Shown in pieces: positions 17,622-31,606 of a stretch of DNA of 64,000 bases (its first letter is position 1; each line of letters begins with the position of its first letter). Below the pieces are notes generated by a model. It was given only the letters and a program-made list of their open reading frames with translations. It searched no databases and was not told the DNA's origin. The stretch is from Vagococcus acidifermentans (GTDB lineage Bacteria; Bacillota; Bacilli; Lactobacillales; Vagococcaceae): assembly GCF_003987655.1 (NCBI RefSeq), contig NZ_NGKC01000002.1, positions 210,587 to 274,586 of the forward strand, given 5' to 3'. The position numbers and the translations under genes are program-made.

Positions 17622-19841
17622 ATGGCACAAGCCGAAAAAATTGACGTTGAGATACTAGCTATCACCGGTATGACGTGTGCCAACTGTTCCGCACGGGTCG
17701 AAAAAGAACTAAAGGAACAGCCCGGTGTAAAAAGTGCAACGGTCAATCTGGCTACTGAAAAAGCAACGGTGCAATTTGAGGAAGGCATCACATCCGTCGA
17801 CAGACTGATTAATAGCATCGAGCACATCGGCTATGGGGCTATTTTGTATGATGATGCGCACAAGCAAAAAATTGCTGATGAAAAAGCACGTGAAGTGGCC
17901 AGCATGAAGCGGGATTTGATTATCAGCGCTTTGCTGACGGCACCAATGATGATTGGCATGATTCTTATGTTGCTGGGTGTGCATCATCCGGTTGTGGCAT
18001 TTTTGCATAAGCCGCTCGTTCAGTTGATTTTGGCGACCCCCGTACAGTTTTGGATTGGTTCCCGCTATTATAAAGGCGCCTACCATGCCATCAAAACGAA
18101 GGCGCCGAATATGGATGTCCTAGTGGCGATGGGCACTTCAGCGGCCTATCTGCTGAGTGTGTATAACGGCTTCTTTGCCGGACATCACGGTGATTTGTAT
18201 TTTGAAAGCAGTGCAACAATCATCACCCTGATTTTACTCGGCAAATATTTGGAGCAGAATGCAAAAAGCCGGACGGGCAATGCCATCAAACAGCTGATGG
18301 CGCTGCAAGCCAAACGGGCGACTGTCATCCGCGACGGTGTGGAAAAAGACATTGCCATCGAAGAAGTTTTGCTGCATGACTTGGTCCGGGTCCGTCCGGG
18401 CGAACAAATACCGGTTGACGGGAAAATGACTGAAGGCCAGACAGCTGTTGATGAAAGCATGCTGACAGGCGAAAGTCTGCCGGTGGATAAACAGGTTGGA
18501 GATACTGTTTACGGCGGTACGATTAATACAAACGGCACGATTGTGTTTGAAGCCACGAAGATTGGTTCCGATACAGCTTTGTCGCGGATTATCCGGATGG
18601 TTGAGGAAGCTCAGGGGTCAAAAGCGCCTATTCAGGCAGTGGCGGACAAAGTTTCCGGAATTTTTGTGCCGGCTGTTCTGGTGATTGCCTTAGTCACGCT
18701 TTTGGTGACAGGTTTTCTGACGAACAACTGGGAAACAGCTGTCATCCATAGTGTTGCCGTATTGGTGATTGCCTGTCCTTGTGCGTTAGGGCTTGCAACA
18801 CCGACTGCTATCATGGTCGGCACGGGACTGGGTGCCAAAAACGGCATTCTGATTAAAGGCGGCGAATCGCTGGAGTCGGCGGCTAACATCAACGGGCTGA
18901 TTGTTGATAAAACCGGCACTGTCACTCACGGTAAACCGAGTGTGACTGATTTTGAAGTCATTGCTGAGGACCGTTACACAAAAACGGCTGCGCTGGAAAT
19001 TTTAGCAAGTTTGGAGAATTTGTCCGAACATCCTCTGGCACAAGCCATCACCGGTTACGCAAAAGAAAAGAATATTGCTATTGATTTGCCTGTCGCACAG
19101 TTTCAGGCAATCACCGGTGCCGGTATTTCCGGTGAGGTTTCAGGTACGCTGTTTTATGTCGGGACAAAACGCCTGCTGGCAGCTCACGGTGTGTCTTTGC
19201 CGCCGGCTGTCGAGCGGGAGGCGGCGCAAATGGAATCTCAAGGCAAAACAGTCATGTACTTGGCAGACGATACAGAAGCAGTCGCCTTTGTCTCTGTTGC
19301 CGATAAGGTGAAAGAAACATCACGACAAGCGATTCTAGCATTGCAAAAACAGGGCGTGGACGTCTACATGCTGACCGGCGACAACAAACGCACGGCTCAG
19401 TATATTGGCGAGCAAGTTGGTTTGGATGAGGCACATATTTTTGCCGAAGTCTTGCCGGAAGACAAAGCCGAGTATGTCAAGAAATTAAAGACTGAAGGCA
19501 AGTTTGTCGCAATGGCGGGCGACGGTATCAATGATGCACCAGCGCTGGCGAATGCTGATGTGGGCATTGCCATGGGTACCGGTACGGATATCGCAATGGA
19601 AACAGCAGATGTGACAATTATGAACGGTGATTTGCAAAATATTGTCAAAACGATTCATTTATCGCATTTGACGATGAAAAAGATCAAGCAGAATTTGTTC
19701 TGGGCATTTGTTTACAACACAGTCGGCATTCCTTTCGCGGCACTCGGCTACTTGAATCCGATTGTTGCAGGAGCGGCAATGGCATTCAGTTCAGTCAGTG
19801 TTTTGACTAACTCGTTGAGTTTGAACCGGAAAAAAATATAG
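17622..19841 (+). CDS. copA: Copper-exporting P1B-type ATPase CopA
   Basis: A 739-residue P1B-1 ATPase that exports Cu(I). One N-terminal HMA domain carries MTCANC (C19, C22). The transmembrane metal site is CPC at C385-C387, the phosphorylated aspartate is D429 in DKTGT, the P1B SEHPLA motif follows, and [20 protein letters not shown] is the hinge. About eight membrane helices are visible. Last gene of the copYZA operon, under the same cop boxes. Confidence 0.95.
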   Translation: MAQAEKIDVEILAITGMTCANCSARVEKELKEQPGVKSATVNLATEKATVQFEEGITSVDRLINSIEHIGYGAILYDDAHKQKIADEKAREVASMKRDLIISALLTAPMMIGMILMLLGVHHPVVAFLHKPLVQLILATPVQFWIGSRYYKGAYHAIKTKAPNMDVLVAMGTSAAYLLSVYNGFFAGHHGDLYFESSATIITLILLGKYLEQNAKSRTGNAIKQLMALQAKRATVIRDGVEKDIAIEEVLLHDLVRVRPGEQIPVDGKMTEGQTAVDESMLTGESLPVDKQVGDTVYGGTINTNGTIVFEATKIGSDTALSRIIRMVEEAQGSKAPIQAVADKVSGIFVPAVLVIALVTLLVTGFLTNNWETAVIHSVAVLVIACPCALGLATPTAIMVGTGLGAKNGILIKGGESLESAANINGLIVDKTGTVTHGKPSVTDFEVIAEDRYTKTAALEILASLENLSEHPLAQAITGYAKEKNIAIDLPVAQFQAITGAGISGEVSGTLFYVGTKRLLAAHGVSLPPAVEREAAQMESQGKTVMYLADDTEAVAFVSVADKVKETSRQAILALQKQGVDVYMLTGDNKRTAQYIGEQVGLDEAHIFAEVLPEDKAEYVKKLKTEGKFVAMAGDGINDAPALANADVGIAMGTGTDIAMETADVTIMNGDLQNIVKTIHLSHLTMKKIKQNLFWAFVYNTVGIPFAALGYLNPIVAGAAMAFSSVSVLTNSLSLNRKKI

Positions 19842-19850
19842 CAGGATGAA

Positions 19851-19888
19851 AACAGCAGGTATCTCACACAGATGCCTGCTGTTTTTTT
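19851..19888 (+). terminator. Terminator after copA
   Basis: AACAGCAGGTATCT pairs with AGATGCCTGCTGTT around a short loop, followed by seven T. It is placed between the convergent copA and GNAT genes and could act on both. Confidence 0.85.
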
Positions 19889-19898
19889 GTATGTGGTG

Positions 19899-20303
19899 TC
19901 AATTATTCCTCGTATCCATCATATACGACGCACAATTCATGCGGGTGACTGGCGAAAAACCAAAGGAAGTGTAAAACGCATGGGTCTTTTCTGTATTGTC
20001 GGTCAGCAGTTCGATTTGAACGGGTCCGTATGCTGTTATTATCGCTGTTGCTTGTGTCAAAAGTTCTGTGCCGATGCCTGTTCGCTGAAAAGCGGGATGG
20101 ACCAGAATATCCTGTATAAAAGCAATCGTTGCAAAATCGGTGATCCAGCGTATTACCCCTATCACATGTCCTGCTTCGTTACGTTTTAAGAGGTATTGCG
20201 AACGGCTGAACGCTTTGGCGAGGCGCTCGGGGTCTTGTGTGTAATTTGTCCAGCCGACACGTTCGTATAGTGAAAAAATGTCTTTCATCAGTTCTTCAGT
20301 CAT
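19899..20303 (-). CDS. GNAT-family N-acetyltransferase
   Basis: A 134-residue Gcn5-related acetyltransferase. The acetyl-CoA binding signature is IQDILVHPAFQRTGIGTELL (motif A, Q/RxxGxG/A), with a C-terminal AFYTSFGFSPV motif B. The start ATG at 20303 follows GAGGAGG by 7 bases. The acceptor substrate cannot be told from sequence. It is transcribed towards copA and stands alone. Confidence 0.82.
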   Translation of the reverse strand: MTEELMKDIFSLYERVGWTNYTQDPERLAKAFSRSQYLLKRNEAGHVIGVIRWITDFATIAFIQDILVHPAFQRTGIGTELLTQATAIITAYGPVQIELLTDNTEKTHAFYTSFGFSPVTRMNCASYMMDTRNN

Positions 20304-20459
20304 GGTGCATGCCTCCTCGACTCTATCTTATTTAAGTCCATGATACATGTTTCCTGAGCCGTTGCAAATGATTCTTTAAAATGGAAATCGCTTAAAAGAA
20401 AGAAATTTTCTTTCTTTTTTGATTTTCCTTGCATCTCAAAAGAAATTTTTCAAGAGATT

Positions 20460-20468
20460 TGCTATAAT
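20460..20468 (+). promoter_or_regulatory. Extended -10 promoter of pcrA-ligA
   Basis: TTGCTATAAT is an extended -10 (TGnTATAAT) 34 bases before the pcrA ATG. Upstream, 20394-20419 is a nearly perfect A/G-C/T palindrome of unclear meaning. Confidence 0.58.
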
Positions 20469-20502
20469 AGGTGAGATTGGATAAGAAAGGATGCCTATTC
20501 AC

Positions 20503-22743
20503 ATGTCAATAAGAGATAACTTACTGAAAGAAATGAATCCGAAACAGGCTGAGGCGGTGCTGCATACGGAAGGTCCGTTGCTGATTATGGCAGGCGCAGG
20601 CAGCGGCAAGACACGGGTTCTGACTCATCGAATCGCCTACTTGATTGAAGAAAAAAATGTCAATCCATGGAATATTTTGGCGATTACATTTACCAATAAA
20701 GCTGCCAAGGAGATGAAAGAACGTGTCAGCCGTATCTTGGCGAACGGCAGCGAGGATGTGTGGGTTTCCACCTTTCATTCCATGTGTGTCAGAATTTTGC
20801 GGCGTGATGTGGATGTCATCGGCTATAACCGCAATTTCACAATCATCGATACGTCCGAGCAGTTGACACTGATGAAGCGGATTTTAAAAGAAGAAAATAT
20901 CGACCCGAAAAAATATGACCCGCGCTCGATTATCGGGTCCATCAGCAATGCGAAAAACGAACTGCTGACACCGGAAGCCTATGAACAGCTGTACACCGGT
21001 TTTTACGAGAAAATCGTTGCCACGTGTTACCGCCGTTACCAAAAAGAACTGCGTCTCAATCAGTCAATGGATTTTGATGATTTGATTATGCTGACGATTC
21101 GTTTATTTAAGGACAGCCCTGAAACACTGGCTTATTACCAGAATAAATTCCACTATATTCATGTGGATGAGTATCAGGATACCAACCATGCCCAATACAC
21201 GCTTGTCAAGATGCTGGCCGAGCGCTTTCAAAACCTGTGCGTGGTCGGCGATGCGGACCAGAGTATTTACGGCTGGCGCGGCGCTGACATGGAGAATATC
21301 CTGAATTTTGAGCAGGATTACCCGAAGGCGAAGACGATTTTGCTTGAACAAAACTACCGGTCAACGAAAAATATTTTGCAGGCGGCCAACAGTGTGATTG
21401 TCAACAATAAAAACAGGAAAGAAAAAAAACTCTGGACAGACAATGACGAGGGTCAGAAAGTTGTGCTGTATCAGGCAGAAACGGAACGCGATGAAGCCCG
21501 TTTTATCGTGTCGACGATTCAAAAAGAGTTGACTGACAATCAGCGCCGTTATGGCGATTTCTGTGTACTGTACCGGACCAACGCCATGTCTCGTGTGGTG
21601 GAGGAAACGTTGGTAAAAGCGAACGTCCCTTATAAAATGGTCGGCGGGCACAAGTTTTACGACCGTAAGGAAATCAGAGACATTCTGGCTTATTTGAATA
21701 TTATTTCCAATAATATGGATTCGATTAGTTTTGAGCGGATTGTTAATTCGCCAAAACGGGGAATCGGCAGCGGGACGCTTGAAAAACTGCGGGAGTTTGC
21801 GCAAATGCATGAGTGGCCGCTGCTGCAGGCGGCAATCGACGTTGATCTGACGAACATCACCGGCAAGGCACGAAAGGAGCTGGCCGGATTTGGTGCGATG
21901 ATTCAGGACTTTTCAAAGATGAGCGAATTTTTGTCTGTGACAGAACTTGTCAGGGAAGTACTGGACAAGAGCGGGTATGAACAGGATTTGAAAAATCAGA
22001 ACACGCTGGAGGCCCAGTCGCGGCTGGAAAACCTTGAAGAGTTTCTGACAGTGACACAGGAGTTTGACAAGCAGTTTGAAGCCGGCGAGTACGACGATGA
22101 CACTGACAGCTCACTCAACAAACTGGGACTGTTTCTAAACGATTTGGCGCTCGTTTCTGATATTGACAGTCTTGAAGAGGACGCCTCGCAAGTGACGCTG
22201 ATGACGCTTCATGCAGCCAAAGGACTGGAATTTCCGGTTGTTTTCCTGATTGGCATGGAAGAAGGGGTTTTCCCGCTTTCCCGGGCGATGATGGAAGAAG
22301 CTGAACTGGAGGAGGAACGCCGTCTGGCCTATGTCGGCATCACGCGGGCAGAGGAAGTTTTATTTTTGACTCATGCTTTTTCGAGAACGCTGTACGGCAG
22401 AACACAGTACAACCGGCCGTCACGGTTCGTGAAGGAAATCGATGACGAGGTACTCATGATACCGCAAGCGGAACAACAGCCGCGGACAGCCCGGCCGCAA
22501 AGCAAATCCCACAAAGCGGCTTACCGACAGCCGGCAAAGCCGGTCGTCAGCAGTAAAGTGGCAACTGGCGGCGAAACGGCTCTTTGGCAGGCGGGCGATA
22601 AAGCCCAGCATAAAGTTTGGGGAGTCGGCACAGTAGTCAAAGTCAGCGGCAGTCAACAAGATTTGGAGCTGGATATTGCTTTCCCGGCTCAAGGTATCAA
22701 ACGATTGCTGGCGGCTTTCGCACCGATAAAAAAAGTTGACTAG
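20503..22743 (+). CDS. pcrA: ATP-dependent DNA helicase PcrA
   Basis: A UvrD/Rep superfamily 1 helicase, 746 residues, essential in Gram-positives, acting in repair and removal of RecA and RNA polymerase. Walker A is [14 protein letters not shown], motif II is VDEYQDTN, motif III is [13 protein letters not shown], motif IV is EQNYRST, motif V is [11 protein letters not shown], and motif VI is YVGITRAEE. The C-terminal ~50 residues ([17 protein letters not shown]) form the Tudor-like RNA polymerase interaction module. I prefer ATG 20503 over ATG 20491 because the ribosome site AAAGGA ends at 20491. It lies 12 bases before ligA. Confidence 0.96.
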   Translation: MSIRDNLLKEMNPKQAEAVLHTEGPLLIMAGAGSGKTRVLTHRIAYLIEEKNVNPWNILAITFTNKAAKEMKERVSRILANGSEDVWVSTFHSMCVRILRRDVDVIGYNRNFTIIDTSEQLTLMKRILKEENIDPKKYDPRSIIGSISNAKNELLTPEAYEQLYTGFYEKIVATCYRRYQKELRLNQSMDFDDLIMLTIRLFKDSPETLAYYQNKFHYIHVDEYQDTNHAQYTLVKMLAERFQNLCVVGDADQSIYGWRGADMENILNFEQDYPKAKTILLEQNYRSTKNILQAANSVIVNNKNRKEKKLWTDNDEGQKVVLYQAETERDEARFIVSTIQKELTDNQRRYGDFCVLYRTNAMSRVVEETLVKANVPYKMVGGHKFYDRKEIRDILAYLNIISNNMDSISFERIVNSPKRGIGSGTLEKLREFAQMHEWPLLQAAIDVDLTNITGKARKELAGFGAMIQDFSKMSEFLSVTELVREVLDKSGYEQDLKNQNTLEAQSRLENLEEFLTVTQEFDKQFEAGEYDDDTDSSLNKLGLFLNDLALVSDIDSLEEDASQVTLMTLHAAKGLEFPVVFLIGMEEGVFPLSRAMMEEAELEEERRLAYVGITRAEEVLFLTHAFSRTLYGRTQYNRPSRFVKEIDDEVLMIPQAEQQPRTARPQSKSHKAAYRQPAKPVVSSKVATGGETALWQAGDKAQHKVWGVGTVVKVSGSQQDLELDIAFPAQGIKRLLAAFAPIKKVD

Positions 22744-22754
22744 GAAGTGATTGA

Positions 22755-24785
<2,031 letters not shown>

Positions 24786-24872
24786 GCCGAGTATTTTAAA
24801 GTTAAGTACAATTCAAATCATCTTTTATGATAGAATAGTGTATAAAATGAAAGGTTAGAAAGAAGGGGAAAC

Positions 24873-25178
24873 ATGGCAATTAGCAAAGAAGAAGTCAAAC
24901 GTGTGGCGGCATTGTCCAAGTTGTCATTTAAAGAGGAGGAATTGGAACAGTTTACTAACCAGATGGGTAAAATCATCGAAATGGTAGACCGTTTAGAAAC
25001 AGTTGACACTGAAGGTGTGCCGTTCACATCGAATGTCCTGCTTGATATAAATGTGATGCGTGAGGACATCGCAGACCAAGGAACAGACCGGGAACTACTG
25101 ATGAAAAATGTACCGGAATCCGAAGACGGCTTTATTAAAGTGCCGGAAATCATGGAAAATGGAAAGGCTGGTGCATAA
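24873..25178 (+). CDS. gatC: Asp/Glu-tRNA amidotransferase subunit GatC
   Basis: A 101-residue GatC, the small subunit that wraps around GatA and stabilises the GatCAB complex. [25 protein letters not shown] is the family start. GAAGGGG precedes the ATG. The stop overlaps the gatA start (TAATG). A possible -10 (TAGAAT, 24831-24836) lies upstream, so the gat genes may have their own promoter. Confidence 0.94.
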   Translation: MAISKEEVKRVAALSKLSFKEEELEQFTNQMGKIIEMVDRLETVDTEGVPFTSNVLLDINVMREDIADQGTDRELLMKNVPESEDGFIKVPEIMENGKAGA

Positions 25179-26650
25179 TGAGCAAGCTGTATGAGTTGTC
25201 ATTATCAGAATTACATGAAAAACTGGTCAGCAAAGAAATCACTGCCACAGACATTGTGCGTGCAACACTTGACCGGATAAAGGAAACAGAAGATACTATC
25301 GGTGCTTTTATCACAATTAATGAAGAAAAAGCGTTGGCACAGGCAGCCCGTCTTGATGAGTCGGGTATTTCAGAAGACGCAGTGCTTGCAGGTATCCCGA
25401 TTGGTATAAAAGATAACATCGTGACTAACGGACTGCGCACAACTGCTGCAAGCCGGATGCTTGAAAATTTTGAACCGATTTATGACGCAACCGTTATAGA
25501 AAACCTTTATGCTGCCGGGATGATTCCTGTCGGCAAATTAAACATGGACGAGTTTGCCATGGGCGGCACGACGGAAACATCTTATTTCAAACAAACCAAA
25601 AATGCGTGGGACACATCAAAGGTTCCCGGCGGTTCTTCCGGCGGTTCGGCAGCGGCTGTTGCAGCCGGACAAATACCGGTTTCACTGGGAAGCGACACCG
25701 GCGGCAGTATCCGCCAGCCTGCGTCATTCAATGGTATCGTCGGCATGAAACCGACTTACGGCCGCATTTCCCGTTACGGACTGATTGCGTTTGCCTCCAG
25801 TCTGGACCAAATCGGGCCATTGACACGCAACGTGTTTGACAACGCATTGGTTTTGAAAGCACTGTGCGGCCACGACCCGAAAGACAGCACAAGTGCGAAT
25901 TTGCCGGTTCCTGATTTTACAGCCAACATTGCTGAAGGCGTGAAAGGCTTAAAAATCGGTGTGCCGAAAGAATTTATGGGCGAGGGCATCCAGCCCGAAG
26001 TTCGCCAGGCAGTGCTGAACGCGATTGAAACTTACCGCAGTTTAGGCGCGACAGTGGAAGAAGTGAGTCTGCCGAATGCCACTTACGGTGTAGAAGTTTA
26101 CTATATTATTGCGTCGTCTGAGGCGTCGTCTAATTTACAGCGGTTTGATGGTATCCGCTACGGCTACCGCTCGCCGGAAGCCAAAACACTGGATGATGTG
26201 TATGTCATGTCACGTTCAGAAGGTTTCGGACCGGAAGTCAAACGCCGTATCATGCTGGGGACCTTCTCATTAAGTTCCGGCTATTACGACGCTTACTTCA
26301 AAAAGGCGGGTCAAGTCCGGACGCTGATCAAAGAGGATTTTGACCGCGTATTCAACGAGTATGATTTGCTGATTTCGCCGACATCGCCGACAGTTGCCTT
26401 TGATTTTGGGCAAGATGCGGATGATCCGGTCACAGCTTACATGCGGGATATCTTGACGATACCAGTCAACTTGGCAGGTATTCCGGGGATGTCCATCCCA
26501 TGCGGATTCGCGGGCGGTCTGCCTGTCGGCCTGCAGCTTATGGGCAAACATTTTGACGAAGCAACAATGTATCAGGCAGCTTATGCTTTTGAACAAGCAA
26601 CAGATTTTCATAAACAAAAACCGGCAATTTTAGGAGGGACAGACGAATGA
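25178..26650 (+). CDS. gatA: Asp/Glu-tRNA amidotransferase subunit GatA
   Basis: The glutaminase subunit of GatCAB, 490 residues, of the amidase-signature family. The Ser-cisSer-Lys triad is in [12 protein letters not shown] (Lys), [14 protein letters not shown] (Ser) and [16 protein letters not shown] (nucleophile Ser). It releases ammonia that travels to GatB to amidate Glu-tRNA-Gln or Asp-tRNA-Asn. Its end overlaps the gatB start by 4 bases. Confidence 0.96.
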   Translation: MSKLYELSLSELHEKLVSKEITATDIVRATLDRIKETEDTIGAFITINEEKALAQAARLDESGISEDAVLAGIPIGIKDNIVTNGLRTTAASRMLENFEPIYDATVIENLYAAGMIPVGKLNMDEFAMGGTTETSYFKQTKNAWDTSKVPGGSSGGSAAAVAAGQIPVSLGSDTGGSIRQPASFNGIVGMKPTYGRISRYGLIAFASSLDQIGPLTRNVFDNALVLKALCGHDPKDSTSANLPVPDFTANIAEGVKGLKIGVPKEFMGEGIQPEVRQAVLNAIETYRSLGATVEEVSLPNATYGVEVYYIIASSEASSNLQRFDGIRYGYRSPEAKTLDDVYVMSRSEGFGPEVKRRIMLGTFSLSSGYYDAYFKKAGQVRTLIKEDFDRVFNEYDLLISPTSPTVAFDFGQDADDPVTAYMRDILTIPVNLAGIPGMSIPCGFAGGLPVGLQLMGKHFDEATMYQAAYAFEQATDFHKQKPAILGGTDE

Positions 26651-28077
26651 ATTTTGAAACAGTAATCGGGTTGGAGGTTCACGTTGAATTAAAAACGGAA
26701 TCAAAAATCTTTTCTTCCTCGCCGGCACATTTTGGTGCAGAACCGAATACGAACACGAATGTGGTGGACTGGTGCTTCCCGGGTGTACTGCCTGTCATGA
26801 ACAAGCGCGCCCTGGAATTCGGGATGAAAGCAGCACTGGCACTGAACTGTCAGATTTCCCAGCACACTCATTTCGACCGGAAGAACTATTTCTACCCTGA
26901 CAACCCGAAAGCGTACCAAATTTCACAGTTTGATGAGCCGATCGGACATGACGGCTGGGTGGATATCGAAGTGGACGGGGAAACGAAGCGCATCCGAATC
27001 GAGCGGGTGCATTTGGAAGAAGATGCCGGCAAGAACGTTCACGGCACAGACGGCTATTCGTTTGTCGACTTGAACCGACAAGGCACTCCGCTCATCGAAA
27101 TCGTATCTGAAGCAGACATGCGCTCGCCGGAAGAAGCTTACGCTTATCTGGAAGCCGTCCGTTCAATCATCCAATTTACCGGTGTCAGTGACGTGAAAAT
27201 GGAAGAAGGCTCCATGCGCTGTGATGCGAATATTTCATTACGCCCTTACGGACAAGAAGAATTCGGCACAAAAACAGAACTGAAAAATTTGAATTCTTTA
27301 AACTTCGTCAAGCGCGGTCTGGCTTATGAAGAAAAACGCCAGGCACGTGTACTGCTGTCAGGCGGAGAAATCCAGCAGGAAACACGCCGCTTTGATGAGG
27401 TGACCGGGGAAACACTGTTGATGCGGACAAAGGAAGGCTCAAGCGATTATCGTTACTTCCCGGAACCGGATATTCCGCGTTTTGAGATTTCCGACGAGTG
27501 GGTAGAAGAGGTCCGTCAAACATTGCCAGAAATGCCGCAGGCGCGCCGCAAACGGTATATCGAAGAATTAGGATTACCTGAGTACGACGCAATGGTCTTG
27601 ACTCTGACACGGGAGATGTCTGATTTCTTTGATGCAACGTTGGCTCACGGTGCAGATGCCAAACAAGTGTCAAACTGGCTGATGGGTGAAGTGTCGGCCT
27701 ATCTTAACAGCGAAAAACTTGAGCTGCATGACACGAAGCTGACACCGGACAATCTGGCCGGCATGATTCAGCTGGTTGCTGACGGTACAATCAGCTCTAA
27801 AATAGCGAAAAAAGTTTTCAAAGAGTTGATTGAACACGGCGGCGATGCAAAAGAAGTGGTTGAGAAAAAAGGACTGGTGCAACTTTCCGACCCGTCACAG
27901 CTTCTGCCGATTATTTCAGAAGTACTTGACAACAATCAGCAGTCAGTGGAAGACTTTAAAAACGGTAAAGACCGTGCTGTCGGGTTCCTAGTCGGCCAAA
28001 TTATGAAAGCCACAAAAGGCAAAGCCAACCCGGGTGTTGTGAATAAATTAATCCAGGAAGAGCTGGCTAAACGTTAG
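26647..28077 (+). CDS. gatB: Asp/Glu-tRNA amidotransferase subunit GatB
   Basis: The kinase/transamidase subunit, 476 residues. The N-terminal catalytic cradle carries [20 protein letters not shown] and [19 protein letters not shown]; the C-terminal helical and YqeY-like tail (~330-476) contacts the tRNA and ends in [18 protein letters not shown]. It completes the gatCAB operon. Because asnS is also present at 15460, the main product is expected to be Gln-tRNA. Confidence 0.96.
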   Translation: MNFETVIGLEVHVELKTESKIFSSSPAHFGAEPNTNTNVVDWCFPGVLPVMNKRALEFGMKAALALNCQISQHTHFDRKNYFYPDNPKAYQISQFDEPIGHDGWVDIEVDGETKRIRIERVHLEEDAGKNVHGTDGYSFVDLNRQGTPLIEIVSEADMRSPEEAYAYLEAVRSIIQFTGVSDVKMEEGSMRCDANISLRPYGQEEFGTKTELKNLNSLNFVKRGLAYEEKRQARVLLSGGEIQQETRRFDEVTGETLLMRTKEGSSDYRYFPEPDIPRFEISDEWVEEVRQTLPEMPQARRKRYIEELGLPEYDAMVLTLTREMSDFFDATLAHGADAKQVSNWLMGEVSAYLNSEKLELHDTKLTPDNLAGMIQLVADGTISSKIAKKVFKELIEHGGDAKEVVEKKGLVQLSDPSQLLPIISEVLDNNQQSVEDFKNGKDRAVGFLVGQIMKATKGKANPGVVNKLIQEELAKR

Positions 28078-28103
28078 TGTCAAGAGAAAACGGAGGTATT
28101 GGT

Positions 28104-29132
28104 GTGAAGAGAGCGCGGTTAATTTATAATCCAACATCAGGAAAAGAACTTATCAAAAAAAATGTGCCGGATATTTTGGCTATTCTGGAACAAGCTGGAT
28201 ATGAAGCGAGTGCTTTCGCCACCACTGCAGACCCCTTTTCTGCTAAAAAAGAAGCGAACCGGGCGGGAGAAGCCGGGTTCGACTTGGTTGTAGCTGCTGG
28301 CGGCGACGGTACAATCAATGAAGTTATCAACGGGATTGCGCCCCTGCCGGAGGACAGACGCCCTAAAATGGCGATTATCCCGGCTGGTACTACCAATGAT
28401 TATGCCAGAGCACTGCACATTCCAAGGGATAACTTACTAAAAGCAGCAGAAGTGGTCTTGCAAAATAAAACAATCAAAACAGATATCGGCAAGGCAAATG
28501 ACACATATTTTATGAACATTGCTGCCGGCGGCTACCTGACGGAGCTGACATATGAAGTGCCGTCCCAGCTGAAAAGCATGTTTGGCTATTTGGCATATCT
28601 TGTCAAAGGAGCTGAAATGCTGCCGCGTGTCAAGCCGATCAACATGAAGCTGGTTTATGATGAGGGTGAATACATCGGCAAAGCATCCATGTTTTTTCTC
28701 GGCCTGACGAATTCCATGGGCGGTTTTGAGTATATTTCACCTGATGCTCAGCTGGATGACGGGAAATTTTCGCTGATTATCGTCAAAACAGCCAATATCA
28801 TCGAAATCATGCATTTGATTGCATTGATGATTAATGGCGGTAAACATGTTGACGACAATCGGATTATTTACACAAAAACATCCAGTTTTTATGCGGAGAC
28901 GCTGGATGATAATTACCGGATGATGATCAATCTTGACGGTGATTACGGCGGCGATGCACCAATGACGTTCACTAATTTGAAGCAGCATATCGAAATATAT
29001 GCTAATCTGGATGCCATTCCCGAAGCAGCCATTTCTGCTGATTTGGATGAGGCAACCACGAAATTTATCAAGGAAGTAGAAGTCCTGACACATGAAGACA
29101 TTGACGGGGATGGCAAAGTTAATGAAGGCTAA
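28104..29132 (+). CDS. dagK: Diacylglycerol/lipid kinase (DagK/DgkB family)
   Basis: A 342-residue soluble kinase that phosphorylates diacylglycerol to phosphatidic acid for phospholipid and lipoteichoic-acid turnover. RLIYNPTSGKE and AAGGDGTINEVINGI form the ATP site, and IIPAGTTNDYARAL is typical of the family. I choose GTG 28104, 7 bases after GGAGGT; the GTG at 28077 is part of the gatB stop region. gatCAB-dagK is a common Bacilli order. Confidence 0.92.
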   Translation: MKRARLIYNPTSGKELIKKNVPDILAILEQAGYEASAFATTADPFSAKKEANRAGEAGFDLVVAAGGDGTINEVINGIAPLPEDRRPKMAIIPAGTTNDYARALHIPRDNLLKAAEVVLQNKTIKTDIGKANDTYFMNIAAGGYLTELTYEVPSQLKSMFGYLAYLVKGAEMLPRVKPINMKLVYDEGEYIGKASMFFLGLTNSMGGFEYISPDAQLDDGKFSLIIVKTANIIEIMHLIALMINGGKHVDDNRIIYTKTSSFYAETLDDNYRMMINLDGDYGGDAPMTFTNLKQHIEIYANLDAIPEAAISADLDEATTKFIKEVEVLTHEDIDGDGKVNEG

Positions 29133-29147
29133 ACAATAGTCGGGCTT

Positions 29148-29175
29148 AGGAGTAGAGAAATCTGCTCCTTTTTTT
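29148..29175 (+). terminator. Terminator after dagK
   Basis: AGGAGTAGA and TCTGCTCCT pair with one mismatch around GAAA and are followed by seven T. Confidence 0.82.
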
Positions 29176-29299
29176 ATTGCTTTTTGGCAATTCTCTGGCG
29201 CAAGTATTGTGTTTATCCGCTTGCTTATTTTTTAATTTTCTGTTTTATATTATATTAAACGTAACAAAATGAACGTAATGCTTAAAGGAGGAATCACCA

Positions 29300-29815
29300 A
29301 TGACGAAACTTGTCATGCGGTCTATGACAGCTCAGGACATCGAATCGCTGCACGCAGCATTTGCCATGCAGGAATGGGAAAGAGACAAAAGTTTGTTTGA
29401 AAGATACTATCGTGAACAGCAGGAAGGCAGCCGTCATGTGGTCATTGCAGAGTGTAACCAGCAGCTTGCCGGTTATGCGACAATCATGAAAGAGCCGGAA
29501 AATGGCCCGTTCCGCGGCAGCGGCTACCCGGAAATCGCTGATTTCAATGTATTTATTAACTATCAGCGGAAAGGAATCGGCAATCAAATCATGGAGCAGT
29601 GTGAAGCAATCGTTTCCCGATTTTCTGATGTTGTGACATTAGGAGTCGGGATGCACCCGGGTTATGGACCTGCACAAAGACTATATGTCAAACGCGGCTA
29701 CATTCCAGATGGTTCCGGACTCTGGTATCAAGAAAAGCTGCTTCCTGTAAATGCTCCTTGTATTAATGACGACAGTCTGGTACTGTACCTGTCAAAACAA
29801 TTGCTGCCCGAATAA
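29300..29815 (+). CDS. GNAT-family N-acetyltransferase
   Basis: A 171-residue acetyltransferase. ADFNVFINYQRKGIGNQIMEQCE is the acetyl-CoA binding motif, and GYGPAQRLYVKRGYIPDGSGLWY is motif B. AAAGGAGG precedes the ATG. A monocistronic gene; the substrate is unknown. Confidence 0.82.
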   Translation: MTKLVMRSMTAQDIESLHAAFAMQEWERDKSLFERYYREQQEGSRHVVIAECNQQLAGYATIMKEPENGPFRGSGYPEIADFNVFINYQRKGIGNQIMEQCEAIVSRFSDVVTLGVGMHPGYGPAQRLYVKRGYIPDGSGLWYQEKLLPVNAPCINDDSLVLYLSKQLLPE

Positions 29816-29923
29816 CCCTTTTCTGACGTTTATTTTCATCATTTGTCCGCCAAACATTCCCGCGTATTTCCATTTGAAAAAACTTGCAATCGCCCGCTAA
29901 TTAAAAAAATTATGATAATACGG

Positions 29924-29952
29924 TTGTAAAACGATTAGAAAACTGATAAAAT
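29924..29952 (+). promoter_or_regulatory. Promoter of the peptide ABC operon
   Basis: TTGTAA (29924-29929), 17 bases, then TAAAAT (29947-29952). It sits in the 194-base gap before the binding-protein gene. Confidence 0.6.
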
Positions 29953-30009
29953 TCTAATAATTACACTATGTGAAATTTTATTTCTCATTATGAAAAAGGA
30001 GGAACTGAT

Positions 30010-31599
30010 GTGAAAAAGAAACTAGCTCTGTTTCTAGTCTCGGTGGCTGCTCTGTTTTTATTGGCAGCCTGTGGTTCTGGTGGAGGGGATTCAGGTGGAA
30101 AAGATGGTAAGAAGGACGCGTCAGGAGGCGGCGAATTAAAAATTGCTTTGTCTTCGAGCATTGCTTCGTTGGACCCGATTTCATATACCGCTGTGTATGA
30201 ATCAAATATTATGCGCAGTGTTTTCAACACGCTTGTCAGCTATGATAAAGATATGCAGGAAATTGTACCTGAATTAGCTGAAAGCTGGACTATTTCAAAA
30301 GATATGCAGACGTATACGTTTAAATTGCGTGAAGATGTCCATTTTCATAAGGGAAAATATCAGGATGGCCGGAAAATGGTGGCTGACGATGTCAAATATT
30401 CTTTAGAAAGGTCATTGAATGAGTCAGCTTTAAACAGACTGAGAAATGTCAAAGAAATAACTGTCATCAGTGATACCGAGTTGTCGATTGAACTGGAGCA
30501 GCCATATGCAGCGTTTCTGGCGATGCTCACTGACATGGGGAACGTCATCGTTCCACATGAAGAAGTGGAAGGCTGGGGCGATAAATTTGGGCAAAATCCG
30601 GTGGGAACCGGGCCGTTTGTCTTCAAAGAATGGCTGACGGATGATTATGTCCAGTTAGTCAGAAATGATGATTACTGGCTGACAACACCGAATCTTTCGG
30701 GAGTCAAATTCAGTTTTATCACGGACAAAAACATGATGGGAAATGCGCTGCAATCAGGAGACATTGATGTAGCGACAGACATCAGCGGACAAAATGTCGA
30801 ATTGATAGAGAAAAACGATAATCTAGTGTTAGAAAAAGTGAACGGTTTGTCGATTGGCTACTTGTCATTCAATGTAACCGAGGGACCGACAAAGGATTTG
30901 AAGGTCCGTCAGGCAATGAACTTGGCGCTGGATAAAGACGAACTGCTGAAAGGATTTTATAAATACGGTGAAGCCAAAACAGCTTATTTGCCGCTTCCTA
31001 GAAGTTCATGGGGTTATTCCGAAAAAGTAGCGCAGAAAGTGAAGGAGCAGGGCGGTCCGAATGTGGACGAAGCGAAAAAACTGCTGGCCGATGCTGGTTA
31101 TCCTGACGGGTTCGACATTGAACTTTATACCAGTGAGGCACGGGTGGCAGCTGCCACAATCGTGCAAAACCAGATGGAAAAAATCGGCATCAATATTTCA
31201 ATTAAAGCCGTTGAATGGGGCACATTCAGCGACACTGTCTCCAGCGGGAAAGCACCGCTCTATATCATGGGGTGGAGCTGGTATCCGGACCCTGACTTCT
31301 TCTTGTACCAGCTGTTTGATTCCAAACAAATCGGTTCGCTGGGAAATGGCGGAGGCTACAACAATCCGAAAGTCGACGAGTTGCTGCTTAAAGCGACAAG
31401 CACAACAACTGATGAAAAGGAACGGGCCGCCATTTACGAAGAAGCGCTTGACATTATTACCGATGATTTGCCTCACCTTGATTTATATGACCAGGACATT
31501 ATTGTCGGTCTGAGCAAAAAAGTCAAAGGCTACAACGTCAGACCTGACAATTCAATCTATCTCGTCACCAATGAGACGAATGTCAGTCTGGAAGACTAA
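30010..31599 (+). CDS. Oligopeptide/dipeptide-type ABC substrate-binding lipoprotein
   Basis: A 529-residue family 5 (SBP_bac_5) binding protein. The signal peptide LFLLAACGSGG contains a lipobox, so it is anchored outside the membrane. The family fold is seen in SIASLDPISYTAVYESNIMRSVFNTL, PELAESWTISKDMQTYTFKLREDVHFH and QNPVGTGPFVFKEW. The start is GTG 30010 after AAGGAGG; the ATG at 30008 is followed at once by TGA. It heads an operon with two permeases, two ATPases, an M20 hydrolase and an S9 peptidase, so its ligand is probably a peptide or acylated amino acid. The exact ligand is unknown. Confidence 0.9.
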   Translation: MKKKLALFLVSVAALFLLAACGSGGGDSGGKDGKKDASGGGELKIALSSSIASLDPISYTAVYESNIMRSVFNTLVSYDKDMQEIVPELAESWTISKDMQTYTFKLREDVHFHKGKYQDGRKMVADDVKYSLERSLNESALNRLRNVKEITVISDTELSIELEQPYAAFLAMLTDMGNVIVPHEEVEGWGDKFGQNPVGTGPFVFKEWLTDDYVQLVRNDDYWLTTPNLSGVKFSFITDKNMMGNALQSGDIDVATDISGQNVELIEKNDNLVLEKVNGLSIGYLSFNVTEGPTKDLKVRQAMNLALDKDELLKGFYKYGEAKTAYLPLPRSSWGYSEKVAQKVKEQGGPNVDEAKKLLADAGYPDGFDIELYTSEARVAAATIVQNQMEKIGINISIKAVEWGTFSDTVSSGKAPLYIMGWSWYPDPDFFLYQLFDSKQIGSLGNGGGYNNPKVDELLLKATSTTTDEKERAAIYEEALDIITDDLPHLDLYDQDIIVGLSKKVKGYNVRPDNSIYLVTNETNVSLED

Positions 31600-31606
31600 G
31601 TTCTTT

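Noticed and set aside
20394..20419. A/G-C/T palindrome before pcrA as a terminator
   Set aside because: Pure A-G/C-T composition with almost no loop and weak pairing; it follows no gene on the + strand closely, so I left it as a note.
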